From Pueribacillus sp041725775 (GTDB lineage Bacteria > Bacillota > Bacilli > Bacillales > UBA6769): a DNA stretch of 64,000 nt. Under the pieces are notes generated by a model. That model was given only the letters and a program-made list of their open reading frames with translations, ran no database searches and was not told the origin of the DNA. The stretch is taken from the NCBI RefSeq assembly GCF_041725775.1, contig NZ_JBEUEL010000004.1, positions 62,001-126,000 on the forward strand. Direction: 5' to 3'. The stretch's first letter is position 1; every line of letters begins with the position of its first letter. Made by a program: the position numbers and the translations under genes. Shown in pieces: positions 50,582 to 59,384 of the stretch.

Positions 50582-52363
50582 ATGATGTCATTAAAAGATA
50601 AATTAGCTGTACTCCCTGAACAGCCTGGTTGTTACTTAATGAAAGACGAGTTTGGGGATATTATTTATGTCGGCAAAGCGAAAGTTATAAAAAATCGTGT
50701 GCGTTCATATTTTACTGGCTCACATGATCGGAAAACTCAGCTTCTTGTCAGCGAAATCACCGATTTTGAATATATCGTTACTTCTTCCGATCTCGATGCA
50801 TTATTACTTGAGTTGACACTTATCAAAAAGCATAATCCGAAATATAATGTCATGCTTAAAGATGATAAAAGCTATCCTTATATAAAAATTACAGAAGATG
50901 AACATCCACGCTTGATCATTACAAGAAAATTAAAAAAGGATAAAGGCAAATATTTTGGTCCTTACCCGAATGCATATGCAGCGCAAGAAACAAAGAAACT
51001 GCTTGACCGAATTTTTCCATTGAGAAAATGCCGCACGATTCCTAAATCCGTTTGTCTTTACTATCATATTGATCAATGTTTAGCACCTTGTGTAAACGAC
51101 ATACCGGAAGAAAAGACGAAAAAAATGGTCGATGGAATTACTCGGTTTTTAAGCGGGACCGGTTATGAGGAAATTAAACGCGACCTTAAACAAAAAATGG
51201 AAAAGGCATCGAATGAATTGAATTTTGAAAAAGCAAAAGAATATCGTGATCAAATTCAACACATTGAAAAAGTGATGGAAAAACAGAAAATCTTTTTAAA
51301 CGATACAACAGATTGTGATATTTTTGGATATGCGTTCGATAAAGGATGGATGTGCATTCAAGTATTTTTCATACGCCAAGGAAAGTTAATTGAACGAAAT
51401 GTATCGCTTTTCCCATTTTATAATGTAGCTGAGGAAGATTTCCTTACATTTATCGGCAGTTTTTATTTACAAAAGCATCATCCGATTCCGAAAGAAATTT
51501 TTATTCCAAAAACCATTGATAAGGAATTAGTCAGTGAATTGTTAAATGCAAAAGTATATCAGCCGAAAATTGGTAAGAAAAAAGACTTAGTTACACTCGC
51601 AAATAAAAATGCAAAAGTCGCTTTATCGGAAAAGTTTGCGCTCATCGAACGAGATGAAGAACGAACAATCAAAGCAATCGAGAGGCTAGGTGAGCTGTTG
51701 AATATCGAAACACCGCATCGAATTGAAGCATTTGACAATTCAAATATTCTAGGTACCGATCCCGTTTCAGCAATGGTCGTTTTCACAGATGGGAAACCTG
51801 ATAAAAAAGAGTATCGCAAGTATAAAATTCAAACGGTTGAAGGTCCTGATGATTATGCTTCGATGCGAGAAGTAATCAGGCGTAGATATACACGTCTTTT
51901 AAAAGAAAATGGTCGATTGCCAGATTTAATTCTTGTTGACGGTGGAAAAGGTCAATTATCAGTTGCTCAAGATGTATTAGAAAATGAACTTGGTTTAATC
52001 ATCCCGACGGCAGGTCTCGTTAAAGATGAAAATCATCGTTCATCATACCTCGTTATCGGTGATCCGCCGAAAGAAATTGCTATGAAACGAAATAGCCAAG
52101 AATTTTACTTACTGCAACGTATCCAGGACGAAGTTCACCGATTTGCCATTTCGTTTCATCGCAGCATAAGAGGGAAGACGATGTTAAAGTCCATTTTAGA
52201 TGAGATTCCTGGAGTTGGCCCGAAACGTAAAAAGCAATTAATGACACATTTTGGGACAATTAAAAAAATGAAAGAAGCAACTGAAGAGCAGTTTATCGAA
52301 GCAGGTATGCCGAAAAACGTTGCTGAAAATTTAGTCGTTCATTTAAGTCGTAAAGAAGAATAA
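50582..52363 (+). CDS. uvrC: UvrABC excinuclease subunit C
   Basis: Makes both incisions in nucleotide excision repair. Domains in order: N-terminal GIY-YIG nuclease (GCYLMKDEFGDIIYVGKAK, about 14-33, shown in part), UVR/UvrB-interacting motif (about 200-235), RNase H-like nuclease (DNSNILGTDPVSAMVVF and the LILVDGGKGQL block), and C-terminal helix-hairpin-helix (DEIPGVGPKRKKQL). The 593 residues are normal. ATG codons at 50582 and 50585 are both possible. Confidence 0.97.
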   Translation: MMSLKDKLAVLPEQPGCYLMKDEFGDIIYVGKAKVIKNRVRSYFTGSHDRKTQLLVSEITDFEYIVTSSDLDALLLELTLIKKHNPKYNVMLKDDKSYPYIKITEDEHPRLIITRKLKKDKGKYFGPYPNAYAAQETKKLLDRIFPLRKCRTIPKSVCLYYHIDQCLAPCVNDIPEEKTKKMVDGITRFLSGTGYEEIKRDLKQKMEKASNELNFEKAKEYRDQIQHIEKVMEKQKIFLNDTTDCDIFGYAFDKGWMCIQVFFIRQGKLIERNVSLFPFYNVAEEDFLTFIGSFYLQKHHPIPKEIFIPKTIDKELVSELLNAKVYQPKIGKKKDLVTLANKNAKVALSEKFALIERDEERTIKAIERLGELLNIETPHRIEAFDNSNILGTDPVSAMVVFTDGKPDKKEYRKYKIQTVEGPDDYASMREVIRRRYTRLLKENGRLPDLILVDGGKGQLSVAQDVLENELGLIIPTAGLVKDENHRSSYLVIGDPPKEIAMKRNSQEFYLLQRIQDEVHRFAISFHRSIRGKTMLKSILDEIPGVGPKRKKQLMTHFGTIKKMKEATEEQFIEAGMPKNVAENLVVHLSRKEE

Positions 52364-52393
52364 AAATGGGTGTGCCTTATTTATACGCACACC
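52364..52393 (-). terminator. yslB terminator (minus strand)
   Basis: GGTGTGC (52369-52375) pairs with GCACACC (52387-52393); on the minus strand the stem is followed by CATTTTTA. It may also end uvrC transcription. Confidence 0.65.
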
Positions 52394-52407
52394 ATATCAC
52401 GTTAACT

Positions 52408-52818
52408 TTATTGAGCTGTCTCTTTTGCATTGGATTCAACAGTAAAGAGGACTCGTTTTCGCTTCACTTGTTCCAATGTTTCCGTTACACAATCTGTCAT
52501 TGTCTCATATTGTTCTGCTAAAAACCCTGCTTCTAATTTGTAATGAGTTGGTGTCGGAAGAGTCGGAATTAATTCAAACACACGTTTGTTTGTTTTTTCT
52601 TGAATAACCGAAAGTGATCCCCATGCCGCTTTTTGGAAAAAGTCACAAATTTCTTCTGTTGATGACAATGGATGCTTTCTCGCCAAATGTTTTCCTGCCC
52701 AGTATAAAATCGTTTCTTCTTCTTTTCCGAGCAATTCAGGCAGCAAGTCGTTTCGTAATAATGTATAAGCAAATGAAGATTGAATGCCCTGTTTATTTTT
52801 TAATTTTGTCTGTTGCAT
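52408..52818 (-). CDS. yslB: YslB family protein (DUF2507)
   Basis: Cytoplasmic protein of unknown function in the YslB/DUF2507 family, with a V4R/heme-NO-binding-like fold suggested for the group. The conserved blocks are SFAYTLLRNDLLPELLG, ILYWAGKHLARK and FELEAGFLAEQ-like YKLEAGFLAEQYE. I start it at the ATG at 52818, nine bases behind GGGGGG, giving 136 residues; the frame continues upstream through a repeat. It lies between uvrC and sdhC, as in B. subtilis. Confidence 0.85.
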   Translation of the reverse strand: MQQTKLKNKQGIQSSFAYTLLRNDLLPELLGKEEETILYWAGKHLARKHPLSSTEEICDFFQKAAWGSLSVIQEKTNKRVFELIPTLPTPTHYKLEAGFLAEQYETMTDCVTETLEQVKRKRVLFTVESNAKETAQ

Positions 52819-52849
52819 AAATAATTGCCCCCCTTTATAACTAACACTA

Positions 52850-52965
52850 TTATAAAGCAAGACTTCCATTAGCGAAAGCATATGGTTAACGAGTCGTATC
52901 GGTATGAACGCAATGAATAAAGGACAGTTGATACGTGGAAGCAAGACTTAGGGCGACAGAAGGTA
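52850..52965. repeat. Second repeat family, copy c
   Basis: ATAAAGCAAGACTTCCATTAG starts at about 52851 and GGTTAACGAGTCGTATCGG follows, in the same order as copies a and b. It begins 30 bases from the yslB start codon. The remaining interval, 52966-53160, shows no gene I can support. Confidence 0.5.
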
Positions 52966-53166
52966 CGTTATGCTGACGTTTGTCACATTTGTCTACCTGC
53001 TATAACACGATTTTTTCAGTTTTTTATTCGTAAGGACTAATTGTAAGCAAGACATTCACCGCGATCACAATCTTTTGATTCGCTAGAACAATAAGCAGTG
53101 AATGAATGAGCTCTGGTGTGCAGAAAACGGCACTTGAGAAAATAAAAGATGAAATGTGACGTTTCC

Positions 53167-53195
53167 TTGACGCTACTCATCGATGAGGTTACAAT
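53167..53195 (+). promoter_or_regulatory. sdhCAB promoter
   Basis: TTGACG (53167-53172), a 17-base spacer and TACAAT (53190-53195). The mRNA leader would be about 105 bases. Confidence 0.75.
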
Positions 53196-53305
53196 AAACT
53201 TGTTATATTTTTTCGACAAATCACGGATGGAGAGAACGATTACGAAACACCGAAAGTAGAGATAGTGGAAAAAATTTTAAGGACAACAAAGGGGGCAAAT
53301 TACGA

Positions 53306-53914
53306 ATGACGGCAACTCGAGATTTTGCAAGTCGCAGACTGCATTCCTTGCTGGGCATCATTCCGCTCGGAGTTTTTTTGTTTCAACATTTAACCGTGAA
53401 CTATTTTGCGACACGAGGACCAGATGCATTTAACCAAGCTGCAAACTTTATTTCGAATCTACCTTATCTATACGTACTTGAATGGGTTATTATTTACATA
53501 CCGCTTCTGTTCCATGGAATTTACGGTGTGTACATAGCGTTTCAAGCAAAAAATAATGTGAATCGGTATGGTTTCTTCCGAAATGTTATGTTCATGTTAC
53601 AGCGAGTATCTGGCTTTATAACACTCATTTTTCTTGCGTTGCATATTTGGCAAACACGCATTCAAGTTATGTTCGGCGAAGTCGTTAATTACAATATGAT
53701 GAATAATATTTTAACGAACCCAGGCTGGCTGACTGTTTACATCATCGGTGTTCTTACAGTAATCTTTCACTTTTCCAATGGTTTGTGGTCATTTTGTGTA
53801 AGCTTCGGAATTACGGTTACACCTCGTTCACAGCAAGTTTTGACGTATGTAACGTTAATCGTGTTTATCACATTGGCTTACATTGGATTAAGAGCAATAT
53901 TTGCATTCGCTTAA
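53306..53914 (+). CDS. sdhC: Succinate dehydrogenase cytochrome b558 subunit
   Basis: Di-haem membrane anchor of complex II, passing electrons from SdhB to menaquinone. The 202 residues have five membrane segments with several conserved histidines (LHSLLGIIPLGVFLFQHL, FHGIYGVYI, LHIWQTRI, FHFSNGLWSF) that fit the haem ligands of the B. subtilis protein. The ATG follows AAGGGGGC. It is first gene of sdhCAB. Confidence 0.95.
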   Translation: MTATRDFASRRLHSLLGIIPLGVFLFQHLTVNYFATRGPDAFNQAANFISNLPYLYVLEWVIIYIPLLFHGIYGVYIAFQAKNNVNRYGFFRNVMFMLQRVSGFITLIFLALHIWQTRIQVMFGEVVNYNMMNNILTNPGWLTVYIIGVLTVIFHFSNGLWSFCVSFGITVTPRSQQVLTYVTLIVFITLAYIGLRAIFAFA

Positions 53915-53945
53915 TTTCAACTGAAGTTCAAAGGGGGCTGACACA

Positions 53946-55715
53946 ATGAGCAAGGGAAATGTAATTATAGTCGGCGGTGGATTAGCCGGTTTAATGGCAG
54001 CAATCAAAGTTGCTGAAGCTGGTGTAAACGTCGATTTGTTTTCAATCGTGCCTGTAAAACGCTCGCACTCTGTTTGTGCACAAGGTGGGATCAACGGCGC
54101 TGTCAATACGAAAGGTGAAGGTGACTCTCCTTGGATTCATTTTGATGATACGATTTATGGTGGAGACTTTTTAGCAAACCAACCGCCTGTTAAAGCGATG
54201 TGTGAATCTGCACCAGGTATTATTCATTTGATGGATCGTATGGGAGTTATGTTTAACCGTACACCTGAAGGGTTGCTTGATTTCAGACGCTTCGGTGGAA
54301 CACAGCATCACCGGACTGCGTTTGCTGGTGCAACGACAGGACAGCAATTACTTTATGCACTTGATGAACAAGTGCGTCGTCATGAAGTAGCAGGTTTAGT
54401 AACAAAGTATGAACACTGGGAATTTTTATCAGCAATTATTGATGATGACGAAGTATGTCGAGGCATTGTGGCTCAAGATATGAAAACGTCTGAGATTAAA
54501 TCGTTTTCTGCTGATGCTGTTATTATGGCAACAGGCGGTCCAGGAATTATTTTCGGTAAATCGACGAACTCTGTCATTAATACTGGATCGGCTGCAGCTG
54601 CGCTTTATCAGCAAGGCGTTTATTATGCGAATGGAGAATTTATTCAAATTCATCCAACCGCAATTCCTGGTGATGATAAGCTACGTCTCATGAGTGAATC
54701 GGCTCGTGGTGAAGGTGGACGAGTTTGGACGTATAAAGATGGGAAGCCATGGTACTTTTTAGAGGAAAAATATCCAGCTTATGGAAATCTCGTCCCGCGT
54801 GATATTGCAACGCGTGAAATTTTCGATGTTTGTGTAAACCAGAAGCTTGGAATTAATGGCGAAAATATGGTTTACCTTGATTTATCACATAAAGACCCGA
54901 AAGAACTTGATATTAAATTAGGTGGAATTATTGAAATTTACGAGAAGTTTGTCGGTGACGATCCGCGCAAAGTTCCGATGAGAATTTTCCCAGCTGTTCA
55001 CTATTCTATGGGCGGTATGTGGGTTGACTACAACCAAATGACGAACATTAAAGGCTTATTCGCAGCTGGGGAATGTGACTACTCACAACACGGAGCGAAC
55101 CGTCTCGGAGCGAATTCCCTTCTATCAGCGATTTACGGTGGAATGGTTGCAGGACCGAATGCTGTCGAATATATGAACGGTCTTGACAAATCAAGTGAAG
55201 AGCTTTCGTCTAATCTATTTGATCGCCATGCAAAAATGGAGCAAGAGAAATTTGATAACATTCTTGCGATGGATGGGAATGAAAATGCATACGTCCTCCA
55301 TAAAGAACTTGGCGAATGGATGACAGATAACGTTACAGTTGTACGTGAAAATAAAAAGCTTTTAGAAACAGATGAGAAAATTCAAGAACTCATGGAACGG
55401 TATAAACGAATTAACATTAACGATACGGCTAAGTGGAGCAACCAAAGTACATTCTTTACTCGTCAGCTTTGGAATATGCTACACCTAGCGCGTGTCATTA
55501 CTCTCGGTGCTTATCACCGTGATGAAAGTCGTGGTGCTCATTATAAGCCAGAATTCCCGGAGCGAAATGACGAAGACTGGTTAAAAACGACAAAAGCGCT
55601 ATTTAATCCTGAAAAGAATGCGCCTGATTTTGAGTATGAAGACGTTGATATTTCATTAATTAAGCCACGTAAACGTGATTATACGCAAAAAAATAAAGTG
55701 ACGGAGGGGAAATAA
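53946..55715 (+). CDS. sdhA: Succinate dehydrogenase flavoprotein subunit
   Basis: Oxidises succinate to fumarate with covalently bound FAD. The N-terminal dinucleotide motif GGGLAGLMAAIKVAEAG (about 10-26) is followed by KRSHSVCAQGG, in which His41 is the FAD attachment site. The catalytic region includes HPTAIPGDDKLRLMSESARGEGG in part and the capping domain. FSMGGMW-like YSMGGMWVDYNQMTNIKGLFA binds FAD near 350-370. The 589 residues match the Gram-positive type. sdhB begins one base after the stop. Confidence 0.97.
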   Translation: MSKGNVIIVGGGLAGLMAAIKVAEAGVNVDLFSIVPVKRSHSVCAQGGINGAVNTKGEGDSPWIHFDDTIYGGDFLANQPPVKAMCESAPGIIHLMDRMGVMFNRTPEGLLDFRRFGGTQHHRTAFAGATTGQQLLYALDEQVRRHEVAGLVTKYEHWEFLSAIIDDDEVCRGIVAQDMKTSEIKSFSADAVIMATGGPGIIFGKSTNSVINTGSAAAALYQQGVYYANGEFIQIHPTAIPGDDKLRLMSESARGEGGRVWTYKDGKPWYFLEEKYPAYGNLVPRDIATREIFDVCVNQKLGINGENMVYLDLSHKDPKELDIKLGGIIEIYEKFVGDDPRKVPMRIFPAVHYSMGGMWVDYNQMTNIKGLFAAGECDYSQHGANRLGANSLLSAIYGGMVAGPNAVEYMNGLDKSSEELSSNLFDRHAKMEQEKFDNILAMDGNENAYVLHKELGEWMTDNVTVVRENKKLLETDEKIQELMERYKRININDTAKWSNQSTFFTRQLWNMLHLARVITLGAYHRDESRGAHYKPEFPERNDEDWLKTTKALFNPEKNAPDFEYEDVDISLIKPRKRDYTQKNKVTEGK

Positions 55716-55716
55716 A

Positions 55717-56475
55717 ATGAGTGAGAAAATGGTAACATTGATCATTACTCGCCAAGATTCGTCGGAATCTTCCCCTTATCAAGAGGAATTTAAAGTTCCT
55801 TATCGACCAGGTATGAACGTCATTTCCGCGTTGATGGAAATTCGTCGAAATCCGGTCAATGCTAAGGGGGAAAAGACAACTCCAGTTCAATGGGAGATGA
55901 GCTGTCTTGAGGAAGTATGTGGCGCCTGTTCAATGGTCATTAATGGGAAGGCGATGCAATCTTGTACAGCACTCGTCGACAAATTGGAACAACCGATTCG
56001 ATTAGAGCCGATGTCAACATTCCCGGTCATTCGTGACTTGATTATTGATAGAAGTTCGATGTTTGATACATTAAAACGGATTAAAGCGTGGATTCCAATT
56101 GACGGGACATACGATTTAGGACCTGGACCACGTATGCCTGAAAGACAAAGACAATGGGCATACGAACTTTCAAAATGTATGACGTGCGGAGTATGTCTTG
56201 AAGCGTGTCCGAATGTAAATGTTCGCTCTGATTTTATCGGACCGTTTGCATTATCTCTTGTTCGTCTTTACAACACGCACCCGACTGGTGCTATGCATAA
56301 GGAAGAACGTTTAAATGCTCTAATGGGTGAAGGTGGAATCGAAGATTGCGGGAACTCACAAAACTGTGTGCAGTCGTGTCCGAAAGGTATTCCACTCACA
56401 ACGTCAATTGCTTCGATGAACCGAGCAACGACATTGCAAATGTTTAAAGACTTCTTCGGAAGCGATAATTTATAA
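55717..56475 (+). CDS. sdhB: Succinate dehydrogenase iron-sulfur subunit
   Basis: Carries electrons from FAD to the haems through three clusters. The [2Fe-2S] ligands are Cys63, Cys68, Cys71 and Cys83. The [4Fe-4S] and [3Fe-4S] ligands fall in CMTCGVCLEACP (Cys154, 157, 160, 164) and CGNSQNCVQSCP (Cys211, 217, 221). The 252 residues are normal. It is translationally coupled to sdhA, and the operon ends in a strong terminator. Confidence 0.97.
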   Translation: MSEKMVTLIITRQDSSESSPYQEEFKVPYRPGMNVISALMEIRRNPVNAKGEKTTPVQWEMSCLEEVCGACSMVINGKAMQSCTALVDKLEQPIRLEPMSTFPVIRDLIIDRSSMFDTLKRIKAWIPIDGTYDLGPGPRMPERQRQWAYELSKCMTCGVCLEACPNVNVRSDFIGPFALSLVRLYNTHPTGAMHKEERLNALMGEGGIEDCGNSQNCVQSCPKGIPLTTSIASMNRATTLQMFKDFFGSDNL

Positions 56476-56492
56476 TTCGTAAACTTGCCTCT

Positions 56493-56534
56493 GACACCTT
56501 ACATGTTCAATGATAAACATGTAAGGTGTCTTTC
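56493..56534 (+). terminator. sdhB terminator
   Basis: A perfect 15-base stem, GACACCTTACATGTT (56493-56507) with AACATGTAAGGTGTC (56516-56530), followed by TTTCTC. Confidence 0.88.
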
Positions 56535-56674
56535 TCATTGCATAAGGTAGACTTTTGTGGATTGACGGTTCAATTGATCACACAGGGTTGTATATCAACA
56601 TATACTAATCAAGACTAAATCGGTTTCTAAAAATGAAAACAGTTCTGAAAGCCCGCGCAAGGAGGGTGGAAGAG

Positions 56675-56896
56675 TTGAAGAACCGTTATCGACCGAAGCC
56701 GCTTTTGACGAAAAGAGAACGTGAAGTATTTGAACTACTTGTTCAGGATAAAACAACGAGGGAGATCGCGAAAGAGTTGTTTATCAGTGAGAAAACGGTT
56801 AGAAACCATATTTCAAATACGATGCAAAAGTTAGGGGTAAAGGGGCGCTCCCAAGCGGTAGTTGAGCTTCTACGGCTTGGGGAATTGGAAATTTAA
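56675..56896 (+). CDS. gerE: Sporulation regulator GerE
   Basis: Small LuxR-type DNA-binding protein of the late mother cell, which modulates sigma-K-dependent coat genes. The start is TTG at 56675, eight bases after AAGGAGGG; an in-frame ATG at 56633 has no ribosome site. In 73 residues nearly all is the helix-turn-helix domain: LTKREREVFELL, KTTREIAKELFISEKTVRNH and MQKLGVKGRSQAVVELL. It lies between sdhB and racE as in B. subtilis, but the marR-type gene ysmB usually found before racE is absent. Confidence 0.95.
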   Translation: MKNRYRPKPLLTKREREVFELLVQDKTTREIAKELFISEKTVRNHISNTMQKLGVKGRSQAVVELLRLGELEI

Positions 56897-56901
56897 TTAG
56901 G

Positions 56902-56936
56902 GCTGGCTTTCTTTGAAAGCCAGCTGCTAATTTTTT
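56902..56936 (+). terminator. gerE terminator
   Basis: GCTGGCTTTC (56902-56911) pairs perfectly with GAAAGCCAGC (56915-56924); six T follow after a short spacer. Confidence 0.8.
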
Positions 56937-57136
56937 CAAAAAGTTTTAACTTGAAACAAATTGAAAAACAGAGGACAATAAAGCTAGTGGATGAGGAGCG
57001 ATGCTGTAAAAGACAGTCGTTCTTCCACGCTTTTGTTAACGAGAATGATTAAATTATTGTTAATTTTATCGTCCGTTATGCTAAAGATACGGACAGTTTA
57101 GTTAAAAAATTATATTACATAACAAGAGGCGATTTT

Positions 57137-57931
57137 TTGGATAGACCAATTGGTGTTATTGATTCTGGTGTCGGTGGATTAACAGTTGCGAAAGAAATCA
57201 TGAGGCAATTACCGAAAGAAACGATTTATTATGTCGGTGATACGAGTCGTTGTCCATACGGCTCAAGGCCAAAAGAAGAAGTTATAGCTTTTACATGGCA
57301 AATGGTTCATTTCCTACTTAAAAAGCAAATAAAAATGCTCGTGATAGCTTGTAATACGGCGACGGCATTTGCGCTTGAAGAAATTCAAGCAAAAATAGAG
57401 ATTCCAGTTGTTGGCGTTGTTCACCCTGGTGCGAGAAGTGCATTAAAAAACACACAAAATATTAGTATCGGTGTGATTGGAACGAAAGGAACGATAGAAA
57501 GCAAAGTTTACGAAAGGGCGCTTCGGAGCATAAACAATGAAGTTGAAATTTATAGTAAAGCATGTGAACCGTTCGTGCCCCTTGTTGAAAGAAATTGTCT
57601 TACGGGTGATTATGCACGCTCGATCGTTCAGCAATCACTCGCTCATTTTCAAGAAACGTCTATTGATACACTTATATTAGGGTGTACGCATTATCCGTTA
57701 CTGCAGCCGCTAATCCAAGAAGTCATTGGTGAAGACGTTACGGTCATTTCATCAGGTGATGAAACAGCGAGGGAAGTCAGTGCGATTCTTTATCATCACG
57801 AGTTATTGCAGACGGATGATGTTCAACCGAATCATTTTTTTTATACGACTGGTAGTCGCGCTCTATTTTCACAAATTGCGAATAACTGGTTTGGAACGCC
57901 ATTACACAATATTATTGAAATCGTATTATAA
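57137..57931 (+). CDS. racE: Glutamate racemase
   Basis: Makes D-glutamate for peptidoglycan. The two catalytic cysteines are Cys72 (ACNTAT) and Cys183 (GCTHYP). The N-terminal IGVIDSGVGGLTVAKE and YVGDTSRCPYG are family signatures. The 264 residues are normal. The start is TTG at 57137 with AAGAGGCG upstream. Two terminator-like stems follow. Confidence 0.96.
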   Translation: MDRPIGVIDSGVGGLTVAKEIMRQLPKETIYYVGDTSRCPYGSRPKEEVIAFTWQMVHFLLKKQIKMLVIACNTATAFALEEIQAKIEIPVVGVVHPGARSALKNTQNISIGVIGTKGTIESKVYERALRSINNEVEIYSKACEPFVPLVERNCLTGDYARSIVQQSLAHFQETSIDTLILGCTHYPLLQPLIQEVIGEDVTVISSGDETAREVSAILYHHELLQTDDVQPNHFFYTTGSRALFSQIANNWFGTPLHNIIEIVL

Positions 57932-57968
57932 AGGCTGTTCGTGAAAATCCGAAAACGGAATGGATTAC

Positions 57969-58029
57969 GAGAACTTTGTTCTCTTTTTAATTATACACGT
58001 AATGAGTGCTTAACAGCACTCCGTTTTTT
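57969..58029 (+). terminator. Tandem terminators after racE
   Basis: GAGAAC/GTTCTC (57969-57983) with TTTTT, then GAGTGC/GCACTC (58004-58021) with CG and six T. Confidence 0.75.
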
Positions 58030-58070
58030 CAAAAAAATAAAGAAAATTTTGAGAAAGCGAGAACGGCACA

Positions 58071-59261
58071 ATGATGAACAAAAACCATTTTTTCTTACTC
58101 GGCTTTATCATGTTTTTAACGATGACAGGCTATGGTATAGTACTTCCAACACTTCCTTTTTTAGCAGACAACTTGCAGTTGACGTCTTTTCAAATGGGTA
58201 CACTGATTACAGGTTGGGCGACTGCCCAACTCGTAACAGCTCCTTTTTGGGGAAAGTTAGCGGATACAATCGGAAGAAAGAAAGTGCTGATTGCTGGTTT
58301 ATTTGGTTTTGGAATTGCTTTTTTATTGCTTATTTTAGCGAATAGTTATTTTCAATTGTTGTTTGCGCGGATTATTGGAGCGTCCTTATCATCAGGAACG
58401 TACCCAGCCGCATTTGCAATTGTTGCCGATTCAACCGATTATAAAAACCGAAATGTGGCGATAGCAAAAATGGGAGCTCTTAGTGGGCTTGGTTTTTTAT
58501 GTGGACCAGCTGTTGGAGGCATATTTGCTCAATTTGGCGTTATTGTTCCATTTGTAGTGGCAGGGTCACTCGCTTTAATTACGACTCCAATCGCATGGAA
58601 GTTTTTACAAGAACCACGACAAACAGGAGTCATTATCGGACAGCCGGAATCTTATTTTCGGTCATTTTCAATATTGCTCAAACGAGGCTATCGTGAGCTC
58701 TATGCGGTTTCACTTGGTGTGTCAATTGCCGCTTCAAGTTTTTTTGGGTTAATCGGTTATTTTATGATTGCTCGGTTTAATGCTACACCTGGTTATGTCA
58801 GTTTAGCATTTAGCATTGAAGCTGGGCTTGCAGTCATTGTTCAGTTTTTTTTACTCGAACGGTTTTACCGAATATGGAAGGAAGAAAGTGTAATGAAGCA
58901 AGGTCTAATCATTACGGTTATCGGATACGGAATGATTGCACTGTCCCCGCACTGGATGGTGATTATGGTTGGTTGCGCTTTCATTGGATTCGGGCAAGCT
59001 TGTGTACTTCCTGTCATTGTGTCGCTATTATCAAAACGTGGACAATACGGTCAAGGAATCACGATGGGAATGAATGAGTCTATGGATAGTTTAGGGAGAA
59101 TGATCGGTCCGCTCATTGGTGGATTTACGTTTTCGCTTAGCATTATGTTTCCATTTCTTACGTCGGCCGCTATCGTCTTTTTATTACTTGTAATGACGAT
59201 CGTTCAAGGGAAAGGAATAAAACGAGAAGATAGAGAAGGTTATGTTGAGAAAGGGGTATAA
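58071..59261 (+). CDS. MFS transporter, DHA1-type, paralogue 1
   Basis: Twelve-segment major facilitator family permease of 396 residues, drug/metabolite:H+ antiporter-like. MTGYGIVLPTLPFLAD is the first helix, and GKLADTIGRKKVL is the family motif A between helices 2 and 3. It is closely similar to the second MFS gene at 60198 along its whole length, so the two arose by duplication. The IclR regulator lies between them. The ATG at 58071 has only a weak ribosome site. The substrate is unknown; an organic acid or aromatic compound is possible, given the regulator and the CoA ligase nearby. Confidence 0.9.
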   Translation: MMNKNHFFLLGFIMFLTMTGYGIVLPTLPFLADNLQLTSFQMGTLITGWATAQLVTAPFWGKLADTIGRKKVLIAGLFGFGIAFLLLILANSYFQLLFARIIGASLSSGTYPAAFAIVADSTDYKNRNVAIAKMGALSGLGFLCGPAVGGIFAQFGVIVPFVVAGSLALITTPIAWKFLQEPRQTGVIIGQPESYFRSFSILLKRGYRELYAVSLGVSIAASSFFGLIGYFMIARFNATPGYVSLAFSIEAGLAVIVQFFLLERFYRIWKEESVMKQGLIITVIGYGMIALSPHWMVIMVGCAFIGFGQACVLPVIVSLLSKRGQYGQGITMGMNESMDSLGRMIGPLIGGFTFSLSIMFPFLTSAAIVFLLLVMTIVQGKGIKREDREGYVEKGV

Positions 59262-59275
59262 AAGCCCCTATTTTT
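59252..59275 (+). terminator. Terminator of the first MFS gene
   Basis: AGGGG (59252-59256) pairs with CCCCT (59265-59269) and is followed by a T-run. It overlaps the stop codon. Confidence 0.6.
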
Positions 59276-59339
59276 ATTCGTTATAAATAGTCGGAAAATT
59301 CTGTTGTTTTTTCACTGTTGTATGATAAACTAAAATTAA

Positions 59340-59373
59340 ATCATATATGTGAAGTTAATTTCATATTTATGAA
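59340..59373. promoter_or_regulatory. Paired palindromes before the IclR gene, probable operator
   Basis: ATCATATATGTGAA (59340-59353) and TTCATATTTATGAA (59360-59373) are two related imperfect palindromes starting exactly 20 bases apart, two helical turns. They lie directly before the regulator gene and are a likely autoregulatory site. Confidence 0.5.
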
Positions 59374-59384
59374 GTAAAGGAGGA

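Noticed and set aside
53037..53219. Minus-strand frame of 60 codons ending in a Cys-rich tail, upstream of sdhC
   Set aside because: It starts with TTG without a ribosome site and overlaps the sdh promoter. I recognise no family, so I did not list it.
57941..58345. Plus-strand frame of 134 codons between racE and the first MFS gene
   Set aside because: It runs through two terminator stems and then shadows the MFS gene in another frame.
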